The notes beneath the pieces were generated by a model, which was not told the DNA's origin, did not search any database, and was given only the letters and a program-made list of their open reading frames with translations. A program made the position numbers and the translations under genes. From the NCBI GenBank assembly GCA_963580455.1, contig OY756970.1, forward strand, positions 19,096,001-19,160,000: a stretch of 64,000 bases of DNA. Direction: 5' to 3'. Position 1 is the stretch's first letter. Every line of letters starts with the position of its first letter. Shown here piece after piece: positions 1 through 13,795 of the stretch. This stretch comes from Euonymus europaeus (taxonomy: Eukaryota; Streptophyta; Magnoliopsida; Celastrales; Celastraceae).

Positions 1-1
1 C

Positions 2-118
2 AATCGCTGGATTCCTGATGACCGGACTGGAATTTATCATCCGAAAGGTCATGAGAAGGTTATGGCAGATGTTCCTATCAAAGCTGGAAAGGATCTAAGG
101 GCTAACTGGTTTTCATAG
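2..118 (+). CDS. LEA-like protein, last exon (partial)
   Basis: An open frame enters from the left edge and codes 38 residues before a TAG at 116-118. It reads [20 protein letters not shown] and ends in ANWFS. The [23 protein letters not shown] pattern resembles the C-terminal block of small plant LEA-type proteins (LEA_3 / At5g17165-like), which are stress or seed-maturation proteins. That family assignment is from memory and moderate. The upstream exon(s) lie outside the window. The gene converges on the kinase gene whose stop is at 851. Confidence 0.45.
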   Translation, partial: NRWIPDDRTGIYHPKGHEKVMADVPIKAGKDLRANWFS

Positions 119-850
119 TACCAGGACGGCAGGACAACTCTGCTTCATGAACTCTGTATTGTCTTTGCAAAACTACTCTATCAAAGCAAGAATTGTTCCA
201 GTCAATTAGTAGTCACAAATCCACGACTGCAATCTTGTCAGCAATCATGTATGTTTTAGAAAATTATTTGAGGGCAGATTTTCGATTCTTGCATCAATTG
301 CACTTGCAAGTTCAACAAGGCGGCCTTTAACTGACGATAAGTAGTTCAATACACAAGTCACCATGGAAAACGTAGCTTTAGATCCATACAATGCAATGTG
401 GATCCCTCGCTGGCTCCTGACCCTGTTAAGACTTCAGAGTTTCCGGGTAACCCTAGATCTGGACCCGATTACCCGATTATTGGTTGGGCCTGGTGTACAC
501 TCGAGTCTCTCATTAGCCAGAAAACACCGGATTGGGTCTAACCCAACCCGGCGTACACCCCTAGTTATGTTGCCTAATTGCGATCCAACCTCCAAACACA
601 ACCTAAAAATTGAGCACAAATCTCAAGCTAAAAATCCGAGAAAATGTTAATGAGATCCTGGAACCGTTTAGGCTATAAAATGAAAGCATAATTAAATAAA
701 GACTACAGTAACAAAACTTACCAGCACATCTAGAAAGATCATTTTGAGGAAAAATCATGTAATACATACAACAATTGCATACCTAAAATTTTGAATATAT
801 TGTTTATTTAGCATTGATAATAGCCCCTATCACATACGTCTCATGGTCAT
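119..850. other. Intergenic spacer between convergent genes
   Basis: This holds the 3' untranslated regions of the LEA-like gene (+) and the kinase gene (-). The open frame at 363-650 (+) has no recognisable motif and its opposite strand is equally open, so I do not call it. No repeat or element was recognised. Confidence 0.5.
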
Positions 851-3800
851 TCAGCTGCTTTCTTCCTGGAGAGATTTGGGCTTTAAAAAATTTATAGACA
901 CACACAAAAGCAGTAGTAGAATAATGGAATCAAGCCTGAAATTTTGATATGGTAAACCAAGTCACACTTAATCTATAAACTGATAAAATAATAAATATAT
1001 GGCTCCAAAAAAGTACCAGCAAAAGTTAACAGAAATTAACCTGGGCATTTTCTGTCTTGTATTTTTGGAGTTCCTCTTGAGCACATATTAGCCTGTAGAT
1101 TAAAATTCTCTGGAAAGTTAGCATTCCGAGTTCATAATAATATATAACAACTTATTTTTAAGTGTCCTGTCATGGAATAAAACTATGCCTACCTATACTG
1201 CAAATCAGCTATTTCATTAAGTGCCTCCTTTTCCTTGTCATGTGCTGCTTCTAACTGCAGTTAAAGATGAAGCACTTTTCAGTATCCAGATATTAGTAGG
1301 GTTATCAGCATCACTGAAACAGGCAAAAGGGCACAAAGTCTCAGAATGGAACTGAATGATGCATTTAGTACTATATGTCTGATATGCTTCAATAATCAAT
1401 ATACAAATAAATGGAGGAAGCAAATTCATTGTCAATGCACTACTAACATGGAAAAGATATAAGAGCAGGATCCTAGTCATAGAAAGGTAAGAACAATATT
1501 GAAGTATCATATTTCAATATCAGGTACTGAAAATTTTAAAGCTTCCAGCGCTGGCACATTTTCTGGAAACTAGTCAACCTAAATACAATCATGCTAAGAC
1601 AGTTAGCCAACTGGGTGTAAGAACCCGAAAGCTAGAAACAACTATAAGTTGCACCAGCAAACGATAGCGTGATGCCCTTCATGTGAAAGTAAAATATGTG
1701 ACACAGAGCCTTCAAAAGATTTTTTTTTCTTCTTTTTTTATTGTTCGACTGGAAAGAGAAACTCACTTGAATTAGTGGTGCTCCTCAACCTTCAAAGGTT
1801 TTCAAAGTTCATATTGTTCAATGGTTTAAAACAGACCGTCAACTAATATTGATTCTTTCTCAGTTGGCAAATCAGGAAATATAGAGCAAACAATGAGCAA
1901 TAAATCACATATTATGTGGATGACAACATATATTGGCAGTTAATCAATTTTTTTTTCCCCATTCTATATAAAAAATAAAAAAAATTCTACTTTTAATATA
2001 CAACTCTTTAATTGATCATCGCTTGAGAATTGAGATGCTCTCTAACAGATCTACCTTCGTTTTAATTCAATGCTCTATCATATTCATAATAGATGTTGAA
2101 CTTCTTAGGGTACTAATCTTATAAAGAAAACAGGAGGCTTTCAGTACCACATGATTAGAGAACATACATAACGCCCTAGAATCACATACCAAAGACTTCT
2201 CTGTTGCACCTAGATTTGCCATACTGGATCCTCCATCAGCAGCATGCTTGGCTGGGTTTATTGGGGGAATAAGACGTAAGATCATGGAAAGTTATCACCG
2301 AAGGGGAAAAGTAAGTTCAAGGGTCCTTAATTATTTTCACACCTGCTGTTTCACCGGTAGAGATCTGTTTCATGAGCCTCAGAATACTTTCCTGGTGACA
2401 ATAATAGGACGGATATAAAGTTTTCAACCACAAGTGGCATGCAAATTAGAAGCGCAAATAATTTCTAACTGTACCCTTTGAAGAATATTTGTTTGCAGAA
2501 CTGATTGCAGCAATGGAAAAATAGAAGAGGCAGACAGAGTTGATGCTGCAGCCTCAAGTGCTGATGGTACACAAACTGTAGCATGTTGGTTAAGTACCTA
2601 CATGATTAACACAGACTTTCTCAAAAGAACTGTTGAGGAATGAGATATTACAGGGTAATTGTTCACTTACAGTCTAAAGAAAAATTCTTCTTTCTCAAAT
2701 TCAGAAGACAGACAAGTCTTTAGATCAATGCCAAAGGTGAAAACAGTTGAGCTTGACATGCAGGACATGTCAAAAAAACAGGCAGTACTTTTCATTCCTC
2801 AAAAATAGGCAGTACTATTTTAAAAAAACAAGAAACAAAGAGACATCTCCTCCATTTAAGGTGCAACTCATTAAAAATTATTCTTTGAGCTTGACATGCA
2901 TGACGTGTCCAAAAATATTTAAAAAGACAAGAAAAAGGGAAAGCGGGGAGTAGCAAGAATTATGGTCCTTAATCTGCCACTGTACCTGGAAAGAATACAT
3001 CACAATTCACAAGTGAACAACAAACATAGATGTAGATAATGACAATAAAATTTGCACAAAGTATACATAGATATATATAGAAGTTAGAGTGGCTTTATGC
3101 AATGAATTTCATAACAACATAATAAAAACCAAAAATCGAAAAGAAACCCTATCCTTCTTAGGTGTAGCAAAAGGCTTATTTATTTACCAAAAGGTACAAA
3201 AAAAAAAAAAAAGAGCAGCCTCGTAAGATTAGAAATTTAGAATCATACTAGCATGGTGGACGAATCTATAGTGCCGTTCAGTAAAATAAAAAATATTCCA
3301 ATTGCACCAGAATTTCCTCTCTCAGGCATCTCTGACCTAGATTTCAACTTTTTCAGTAAAGTATTAAAGTAGAATTGACAAACCTATTCAGGACCTATAT
3401 AGGAGTTCCTTTTTCATGTCCAACAGGTTGGAAGTTCTCTAGTGATTTCAACTCTGTACTTATAAAAGGGAGCCAAACCTTAGGATAATTCCTAAATGCT
3501 ATAGTATACCATTGTACAAGAGCTTTAATATGATGCATTTAAGACGTGGTAACTTTGATTGACGAATATGTTTGAAAGGTTTACTCACTTTTCTTGAGAC
3601 TTACCTAGAAGTCACTCACAAATGTTTAACTCAGGTTGTACTGAAAGTTATTACAAGCTTGTCATTTTCAGGAAATAGTTCACTTAAAAATTTCCAAAAT
3701 TTACTTAAGTATGGAATTATCTATTCATTCAAAACAAGAATAAAATACCTGCTCTAAATGATGCAATTCATTAGAAGTCCCACTGAAAAAGGAAAGTCAT

Positions 3801-6800
3801 GTGAATAGCTCAAATAGGCAAAGCATTGCCAGAACACAAGCAGTCAACGATTCAAACTTGCTTATATATATATTCTATCTTGCATGAAGAATTAAGAATG
3901 GCACTAGGAACACACACGCACAGGGAGGGAGGGAGACTTAGTACAACTACTTATCCATTTATTTCACAAATGTATTGATATAATATAGATACTTGGCACA
4001 TATGTGCTGACCTCGAAAGTACCAACCTGCATGCTATGACTCTTTTGCAGTATTGGTGATGGCACAACCTGAAGAAAGGGAAGCAGTTCATGTGGGTTTT
4101 AATAAGAGAAGGAATGTATGGGCCACAATATCCAAAGTTACCTTTTCAAAATCAACATTCTCAGAAGTTACTTTAAACCGTCCACGTTGTTGAACAACGG
4201 GTGGCTTTGCTTTCTCATCAAGTTCATCACTATTCGCTGCTGCAAGAATACTTTGATTAAGTGGACAAATAGAATTGCGTTAATGCTAGAGCAGGAAGTA
4301 AAATAAACAACACGTATACATCACCAAAATCTGAGAAACACTACAAGAAATAGATAAAAGCAAAATTAAACCACCTACCTGATGATTTATGCACTTTAGT
4401 TGGAATATCCAATACTGTGTCGTCCACTGGATGATGAGCTGTTGCTCCATTGCACGCTAAGTTGCTCTGCTGAAAATTTTGAAACTTATCGCTGAAAATT
4501 GCAGGAATCTTTATAAGCATGTGCTGAACTTCAAATAGGACTTGAGTATATAGCACTACCAAATAATTAACTAACATAATATATAAATTGTACTGCTTGA
4601 TAAATAGCACAGAGAAATTCAGAGTATATGTCTACGAGCACATATAGACTTGCTATAGTTTTTGAACCAGCAAATGAAAGTATTGCCACAAAGCATGGGG
4701 GGGCTAAAATTCATAAATGGAGAATTGTGAAAAAAGACTTAGGGCTGAACCTGTAATGTACTAATGTCACACATATTTCCTACTCCAAAAGAAAGTGGAT
4801 TCCTAAGAATAGAAAGAAAGCAACATAGAAATGGTAGCATACTATTACCGGTCTATATAAGAATGTTTTAAATGCCCTTCATGGTGGAAAGATATCTTCT
4901 GTTAATTTACTCTTGTTTGTCCCTCTATGCTTGTCTCCCTCAATCATGGATTACGGTTTAACTTCAATGGTAGAGTTACAGGAGTGCAACCTAGAGGTCA
5001 CATGTTCAATTATTGGAAACAACCTCTCCACATATTATGTTATGTGAGAGTAAGGCGTGTGCACATCTTACATGTCTCCAACCCGGCCCACAGTGGGAGC
5101 ATTGTGCACGGGTGTTGTTTGCCCTTTTTAACCTATTTCTCTCTCACTATCTTCGAAAACCTTTCTTAGTCGTTACCTAAAAACATTTAATACAAGAAAT
5201 GAACACATTTTTCTATGACTAGTCCACTACAAATAAATATGATGGATGACATGATTTTTCACAGCAATAAATTGTTGCCGGTTAAACATTCCAAACCATT
5301 ATGCTTCAAAATCAAGAACTTGCCACCGAATGAGAATGATATTGATATGCATACTCTCACATGGTCATCTCCAATCCATAAGTTCTAACAGATAAAGATA
5401 ACCTGCGAGAAGACTAAGGCCCCGAAGACCATTAATCACATCCAAATAGCCATCTTAATAAGTGTTTATACCCACAATTTTATTTTTTTATTTGCCAAGG
5501 TTTGAATATATTATTTAGACCAACGATATGAAGAGAGTAGCAAGGAGTAAAATAAGCATATGCTATTGGTGATACTGATGACTGTATTGAAGAGAACACA
5601 AATTAATGTTGGTTGAATATATAGAAATTTGTAATATATGATGAGAGTAAGCAATATTGTGGCAGCACTAACCAAAAAATTTCACATGAATAGTTTGACT
5701 AATTTACTTAACTTCCAAGCAAGGTAACATATAAGAAATTGACCAGTACTCAGAGTACGCAAACCAAATTAACAGCAGAAAAAAAAAACAATTTGATTGT
5801 GTGTATTGTCAAACCTGTCTCCTCTGATGGGAAGATCAATGCTCTCTATTCCGCTCGTGCTCTCTGATGAACTTCCTCTTCTTGCATGTGAATGACTAGC
5901 CACGCCCTCCAAAATTTCCCCATTATTATCCAGAAAAGGTTTTTCATCGATATTATTTTTGGGGTTATCATTGTGATTGTGTGAAGGATTCTGCAAGACA
6001 TCGTGTTCATTGTATGGACCGGCAATAGTAGAGTTATCATCAGATCTGACCATTTTACTTCTGGCAAATAAATCATAGTTTTAGGTCAATCAATCCAATA
6101 AAGGCTTATTCCAACTTCCAAGACAAGATAGCAAATATGTTTTTAATAAGGTTAAAAAAAATATACTGGCACAACTCAGGCACCATGCTTTTTGACCAAT
6201 TCGTGAAAATAAAGATTAGAAGGTATATTCTAGCATCCTAATACCAAAGGAACATGAAGATATCCATAACAATGAAGATACCTCAGAACATTTCCAGATG
6301 ACCTAATAAATGGGAGCGAAGTCGATTGAGTCTGTATAAGATCATTATCTTCCTGAGAATTATCAAATAATTAGGAATTTAACAGATTTTTAAAATTAAA
6401 ATTGGAAACAATCAAGTTATATATTTTTTCTACATATCAACAAAACATCATCAACTACCTCTGCAAGTTGTACAAATTGTTCTGCTGAAGACATTTGTTG
6501 CTTTTCATGTCCCTCCAGTCCAGCTAAGGAATTTGAGGTCCTTACTTGATTATTATCTGGCACAGTGTCCTCATCTTGGATCTAAATAAAGAATAGTGCT
6601 ATGAGAAATTTTAGAACTTTCACCCACCAAATAACATCCACAAAGGAAGCAAGATCAAATATTGTTATACCAGGGAAGCCTGAGCCTTCACATCTTCAAG
6701 ATTGAAGTTCCAGCCACTAATTCCTCGTTTATATTCATTCTACACAACATCAAGAGAACACAAACTAAGCTAGCAAGAAAAATATATGTCAACAAACAAA

Positions 6801-9800
6801 GTCAACTAATACCTATTCAAATTACGATAACCTATCAATGAGCATAGAATCATTGCATGGAATCACCTTTTGCGCCCTTTTTTTCCCTTCTCACCTCTCC
6901 TTTTCACCCCTCATGTATATAATTATATCAAATTGCCTATTAGGGAAAGATGGCCCCTATTCCTCAACATCCACATCAAAGATTCCTTTTGTCAAAAAAC
7001 TCTATGCTTCCAGTACCAACAAATTATCCAACAAACAGCCAACGGAATCAACCTGGTTACTACACAAGATATAACCATTCTAGCGGAGCCAAATAAATAC
7101 CATCCTCTCGACTTCTTATAAAAAATTCAGTGAATCTCCTCTGTCTTACCTAGAAAGCTAATGATGAGCATTATTATTCCCTTTATCCTGAGGCTTCTTA
7201 AGTGAAGAAAGTAAATTTTCTAATTGAAAAACAGTTGATTTTCTTGAAAACAATGCATGATAAGCATGTCTATATTTTACGAGGAACAAAATATGAAATT
7301 TGCTACTTGGAAGACTAGTAAAACAAAATCTCCCCTAAAAAGGGCTTACAAACATGAGTCTTAAAATTTCTACGAACAAGATAGAGTTTTTGATGTAGTA
7401 AATAAACACATTTTCTTCAGCAGAAAATAAACGTCTAACCAGGGATATTTCCTCCTTCTGACCATCTGGCATCTTCTTTTGTGCTAGCATATCTTCTTCC
7501 TTTCTCTGTATCACGAAATAACATCATTATTCAATGGAAATGAACACTTAATTTTAAGCTTACTTAATCAAGGTCATAATACAAAAACCGCCATCCAAAC
7601 CTGTAATGCTTTTATACGATCACCAAGAGCAGGCAACCCCTCTAAAAGCATTCGAGCTATGTAATCATTTGACCGAGCTTGTTTGAAAAAGGAATGCTTT
7701 AACAACTTCTTTGAAGAGGGCCGTTTCGAAGGATCTTTCACCAAACAACTAGCTATCATCTGCTTAAAAGACTGAAGAACCAAAGGACAAAATGAAAGGA
7801 AAAAAAATCACTTTTCAGCATAATAGCTTCTTAATAGTATTAGCCGAATACAGTTTCTTACAACATACCTTAGAAAACTTCCTATCTCTTTCATAATCAA
7901 GGCCAGGGGGTGCATTTTGCAAGGTCATAAGCAATACCTACCAAGAGCTTATTCACTTTAGATTGAAATAAGAAAATGCTCCTTTAAAACAAGTTTTGAT
8001 AATGCCACACCATACGATGAACTTATATGCACCTTCATTGGAGGATACTTTGAAAAAGGAGCATGTCCATGAGCAAGTTCCAATGCAGTAATCCCAAAAG
8101 ACCATATATCAGCCCTGTAAAGAATTAGAGCGACATCAAAATTATGCCACCTAATACATTTGGAGAAACTTATGTTTGAAAATAATACACTAACTTGAAG
8201 TCATAACCATGTAGCTGTTCCATAACCTCTGGTGCCATCCTGCAAAACATACATATGGAGACATTCATTAATAAATAATGCAGGGAAAAAAGCAATGGAG
8301 TCATAGCATTGTTGGCTTTGATCCCTATTACACCATCTTCACTGAAATCTCTCTATCAACATTTGACAATTTTGTGGATATACTACTGTAGATGTTTTAC
8401 AGTTAGTTTTTATAATGGTGCTGCAGTCAAGGCCCAAGTTCATGCACTAAAAGTTGATAACATCAAAATATGTCAAGAAAAAGACGAAAAAAAATTAGTT
8501 GCAGTATTTATACGTGTTTCATGGGAAAACGAAATTAAGAATACCAGCAAGGTGTCCCCACGAATGTATTCCTCATGCGTTGCCTATCACCTGAATCAAA
8601 AAGACAAGCAGAGACACCAAAATCTCCTAGTTTGATTGCACCACGTGCATCAATGAGAATATTCCCAGCCTATGGAAAGCATAAGAAAATATAAATTATA
8701 ATTACGTAACTAATACCAAATCATATATGAATTACCATTCTAAATAAACAAAATTAAAAAAAAATAAAACTATATAAAAGTTAAACCTCAGTGAACAAGG
8801 CTCCCAACACTAGAATTCGGGAAGAGCTAATATATGCATCCTACCTAGCACTATAAGGAGAATATTTCATCATTTACCTGTATATGAGGAGAATATTTCG
8901 TCATATTTCATCCAGTGATTGATCCAATGTAAACGACCCATGAATGATGGTGCTCGTACTGTTAATACCAACTACAGGGGCGGTTCACGACTTGGACTAT
9001 TTTACAACTAAAATTGATGGTAAAATAATTTTCTCTTTTATAAAAGCAAGAATTTTTCGGGTTGGATGATTAGGAAAAAAAAAACCTATTTAAGATTTAT
9101 AAAAGCGAATAAGATAGATTTTCTATTCATCCGCATTACACCTAAGGATTGATAATCTAAATTAACTTATCTACAGACCCATGGGATGGTTGCGTTGAAT
9201 TGGGGATGAGTCCTTTTTGGCATGCTCGTGTTCCATATACCTGAGTGAGACCTTGTGTACTCATATGAAGCTTCTACTCTAGTGCGTACTACTGTTAACT
9301 AAGCTATCATGTCAAACCGAAATAGTACAAAATGAAGAAAAAAGTGTAAACGACACCTCGAAAATGAAACATAGGATCAAGTACTCACTTTAACATCTCG
9401 ATGTATATGCCCATGATGATGAAGATACTCTAAACCTTTTAATACCTCACGAAGTATTGTTGCTATCACTGCCTCCTCAAAACCATCAGGGTAAGCAGCT
9501 TTCAATATATGAAGACAGGAACCGCCAGCCATGAATGGCATGACAACCCACAGGTTGTGATCAATAACAAAGGAGCAGTGTGATTTAAGGACATTGGCGT
9601 GGTCAACCAATATCATTGTTTGTGCTTCACGAGAAATGTTACTCTGGGTATTGGAGAGTTGAAATAAAAATTAGACTTAAAGCAACAACAAATATCCAGC
9701 CTATTAAGAACAGGTAAAATCATAATCTAAAAAAAATACAGGATTTATGATGCATAAGCACTCAATCACACTGATATTTTCTCTAGAAATTCAGATTTAA

Positions 9801-10475
9801 ATATTTCCAGTAAAACAAGTGCCATTTGGAAATAACACTCTAACCAAGGCACAAAAGACCCTTAACATTATTAAGATGGGATCTCCTAATTTTGGGGTGA
9901 AGATTAGTATTTTGCTATTATTTCCGTACCAAACAATACTCCAAAAACTGGATAAATTTCTTTGGTAATGGAGGAACAAAAAATTAGAAACAAAGAAATA
10001 TGAGGACATTGACCCACCCAATTTCGTCCAGTATTAAAAATTCGTAAAATACATAGGCATTGAAGAAGAAAAAAACCAATTGAGCAGGTAGCATCTCATC
10101 AAATTTGGAAGATAACAAGCATTTCAAAGTCCCAAAATTACCACGCAACAATGTCAATTGAGAATATGAGTATTGCTGTTTCAATCTAGGTAAGGTAAAT
10201 ACTACCTCATTTTTTACTTAAAACTTTCACAGCACATGCAGCATTCTCCTCCATAGAAAAATAAACAAATTCCAAAGCTAAAACCAATTGAGCAAAAAAA
10301 AGAATCTACATTTTACCAAATCACCGTTTTGACGTTCGAAATCGAGAATCTTAATGGCGACGATCTCATCGAAAGGGACACACAGAGCGCGTTGAACGGA
10401 GGCACTGACGCCTTGACCAACCTCCTCATAAAGCTCATAATGCTCTGGACCGATTGGATACTTCTTCTTCTCCAT
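851..10475 (-). CDS. STE20-like Ser/Thr kinase (BLUS1/OXSR-type)
   Basis: The protein starts [20 protein letters not shown] and matches plant STE20/fray-type kinases (BLUS1 group), which phosphorylate signalling targets. Exons I could phase: 10317-10475, 9389-9643, 8545-8669, 8195-8239, 8033-8114, 7869-7937, 7601-7771, 7440-7505, 6671-6739, 6459-6581, 6282-6352, 5815-6060, 4379-4491, 4142-4239, 4027-4068, then 2475-2560, 2343-2391, 2190-2251, 1193-1254, 1041-1092 and a 15-nt last exon 851-865 (EESS, stop). Visible motifs are the VAIK lysine, HIHRDVK catalytic loop, DFGVSA and APEVME. The glycine loop is GQGVSA, with Ala at the third Gly. The tail is disordered, with an [15 protein letters not shown] motif and a late coiled-coil-like stretch ([18 protein letters not shown]). 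Total is about 690 aa. The link between 4027 and 2560 is unresolved: the obvious exon 3747-3780 joins out of frame, so an exon is missing from my model. Confidence 0.88.
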
Positions 10476-11408
10476 TGGAAAAATTCAAATACAAAAAACA
10501 AAAAAGCTCACAGAAAGGATGGTGGTAGTGGTAGCGGTGGTATTTCCATATCCCTTGAATCAAAACCAAAAAATGAGAAGTATAAGCAAAGGAAATGTGC
10601 GTTGGCATTGATGAGATTTCCTTGTTTGGCTTTCCCGTGAGAGAGAGTGTGTATCGGATCACCACCCAATCAACAGCGGAAACGTTTCTTAATTTGGATT
10701 CCCCGTGAGGTGCCGCCATTTATGATATAGAGACAGACAGAGAGGTATTCGTATTTTCATTCCATTTGGGTTCAAAATATATTTCTGTTTCTATAATTCT
10801 ATGTAAGATTCTACTAGCGCAGTCTGGTCAAACAACTCCACACATTACCGTTCAATCTGGACGTTGTGAAAAAATATTATAAAAGTGAGTATAAAAATTT
10901 AATTGATTATTAATGAAAAATTTAACAAAGCCATTTCAACAATTTTTTAATATTTTTTGCGGACATATTTTTTAATTTTTGTCGATGGATTACTCATAGA
11001 ATTAAAAATAATAATTTTTTTTTATCAGTGTTTAGATTACCTATGAGAAGTTTAACGACACAAGTTTATGATTAATAATCAATATTATTAATGAATTTTT
11101 AGGATTATCAATAAAAAAAGTTTAAACTCGTTTTGAGAGGTAAGCAAGGGCCTTGAAGCAGCCGTTGAAAGATGGAATACCTCCTTTAAACCTCACCAAA
11201 GAATGTTGCATTTGTTATCTTCTTGAGATCCATCATTTGCAACCTTGACGAAAGTTGTCATAAGACGGACATCTCCGCCAGCAAAAACCACATGATCCGA
11301 AGGCAAAACCCTCGTATCCGTAAGTAAATCCGCCAGATTTGAAGGTAAGACCACCACATATATAGAGTGATACACCAAGACAGTATTGAAAACCACAAAC
11401 ATAAACTT

Positions 11409-11552
11409 AAAGTAAAGGAAAATGAGGGGGAAAGAGGGGAGGGGCGGTGGAGAAAAAGGAGGATGGGACTGGAAGGAGGTATGTGTGAAAGAAAAGGGTG
11501 AAAGGAGGGAGGCGCTGGAAAAGAAGGTGAAAAAAGGGTGAAGGGGCTGGGA
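11409..11552 (+). repeat. Polypurine tract
   Basis: About 140 bases are nearly all A or G on the plus strand, with many GGG and GGAGG runs (for example aggggaggggcggtgg). Such tracts can form triplex or quadruplex structures. No gene is seen in it. Confidence 0.65.
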
Positions 11553-12179
11553 GTGCTAGGATTGCTGTGGAGATGGAAGGTTTTCTTTGTTGATGTGACT
11601 GATAATAAAAATGAAATAACTTTTGTATTAATACAATAGTTTAAATTTATTGGCTTTATTTTCTTGTATTAGTTGGTTTGGTTTGCTTGTATTAATTGAT
11701 TTGATTTGCTTGTCAATTTCGCTTTCAGTATGAAGAACTATGAAATCGAATTTCATCTCGTTGGTTGACAGAATGTTCCCGGATCATGTTTCAAAGAAGT
11801 GCTACTAATTTCATTAGGTTGTTGAGCATCAACAAGTGGGGCCAACATTTGATGTACAAGACGCATTATTAAAAAAAGAGGATTCATCAATAAATCTTTT
11901 AATAGAAATATATATTTCATTCACTCCTTTCAAATTTTTAATATTTTAAAACATCATTTAAATAATTTTGGACAAAACTACCCTTATTCCAATAAATATT
12001 TATGTGTATGACATATGCTGACATCACCAGATTTTTTTTTTATTTTTTTTCTTTTAAAAACTTTAAAACAGTTTTATCTCTCAAAATACAAGTCGGATTT
12101 TTAAAAAAAATATATTCATAATCAACACGAAAAACTATTTCCAATGAAATCCATCATCGATATATTTAAATGTTCATTT

Positions 12180-13060
12180 GTCAAATCCTCTGAATGAACT
12201 CAGAGGATTTCTCAAACTTATCCAGAATTCAGAAGATTTCTCAAAACTCATTAAAACCAATCGAAAGAGTTTTCAAAATTAAGCAAATAAATTCAGATGA
12301 TTTCATAAAAATATATCAAAAAAATATAGATTTTTTGAAAATAAAACAAAAAACAAAAAAAAATTCAGAGGATTTCACAAACTTTTCATAAATTTAGAGG
12401 ATTTCACAAAATTTACCAAAATAAATCAAATCAAACAAAAAATAACCTGAAACTCTAAATCCTAAACCTAAAATCCCAAAATCTTAAATACTAAATCTTA
12501 ATATCTTAAATCTCAAAATCATAAAGTATAAACACTAAACTCTAATATTTTAAATACAGACTCTTAAACTTTACAACTTATAATCAGAAATTCTCTGAAT
12601 TTTTCAGAAATCCTCTGAATTTTCCATAAATCCTCTTAATGTAAATAATTCTAGTTTTAATTTTGAACAAAAAAATCTTATAAATAATTAAGAATAATTT
12701 ACAAAAATAAGAAGAAAATCTTAAAATTCTACTAACATATATTCCTAAACCCTAAACCTTAAGTCATAAACCTCAAAATCCTAAATAATGAATTATGTTC
12801 TCCTAAACCCTAAAACCTTATACCATAAACTCTAAACTCTAATATCTTAAACTTCAAAACCCTAAACTTTATCAAAATGAAACAAAAAAAAACAACTAAA
12901 AATTTAGATGATTAGAGGATTTCTCAAACTTATCAAGAATTCACATAATTTTACAAAACTCACCAAAACAATTCAGAAGAGTTTTTGAAATTATGCAAAA
13001 AAAAATCAGATGGTTTCTTACCCAGAATTCAGAGGATTTTCGCAAAAGTCACCAAAACGG
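12180..13060. repeat. Degenerate telomere-like and 'cagaggatttc' repeats
   Basis: Two motif families are interleaved. One is a short word like tcagaggatttctcaaa, recurring near 12198, 12231, 12292, 12363, 12393, 12910 and 13029 and in inverted form near 12590-12640. The other is variants of the plant telomere unit (CCCTAAA), such as cctaaaccctaaacctt, at about 12440-12560 and 12740-12870. The units are diverged and irregular, so this is an old interstitial array and not a chromosome end. Confidence 0.6.
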
Positions 13061-13795
13061 TTAAAAATTGTTATGGTATTTGGATTTGTTTAAAATATGA
13101 ATTGAGTTTTATTATGATATTATTCTCATAAGTTATTAGCTTTGGTTGTTAGTGAAGAATGTAATAAAAATATTGACATTTATATTGGATAACTTTTTGT
13201 TGATGGATAAGTATTTCATTGTTGATTTTGATAATATAATGATTCATAGATTTTAATGTATATGCATAGGTTACTGAGTCAACTAAATTTGCGTATGTGA
13301 ATGCATGCGCTTAATTTTCATGAAAGAAAAAAAAATTTGGTTGATCGACTCTTCACTTTGATTCATCAAAAGTGAAAATATTAATTTATCTTTAAAAACA
13401 TATAGATATAATACATGATTTTCATCCAACTTTCTGAGATTGTATTTATATTTATTTTATTATAATAATTATTTCCTAAATAAGGAGCAATCATATACTA
13501 ATAAAAATAATGATAGGTTTAAATGAGGGGAGGGTAAAATTGTCATTAATTGAGGTTAAAATTTAAAGTTATCCTTATTGAGCTAAGTTTCAAATAATTG
13601 GAGATGTATTGGGCTACAAACTTTTCAAAAAGACTAAATGGAATATAAAGTCCATATAAAGGACTTATCACCAAATAATTCTTAAAAAAACTATATATAT
13701 ATATAAGCATTACCAGCCTTGCTATATATATGTATGAATTATAACATCATATAGCAAAACATTTTATTCGTTTCTCCATCTGTTTCTTCCATTGC

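Larger units (their letters stand above)
10476..13795. other. Intergenic: kinase promoter and AT-rich spacer
   Basis: The kinase 5' leader and promoter lie from 10476 to about 10760. At 11193-11402 (-) there is a coding-like stretch (LPSDHVVFAGGDVRLMTTF) with no recognised family and no start context, perhaps an old gene fragment. The polypurine tract and the degenerate repeat field are listed separately. From 13080 to 13795 the DNA is AT-rich with nothing recognised. Confidence 0.5.

Noticed and set aside
363..650. 95-aa open frame between the LEA-like exon and the kinase
   Set aside because: No recognisable domain, and the opposite strand is also open; it lies in the shared 3' region of two convergent genes.
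12440..12870. Telomere
   Set aside because: The CCCTAAA-like units are diverged, irregular and flanked by ordinary genes on both sides, so this is interstitial.
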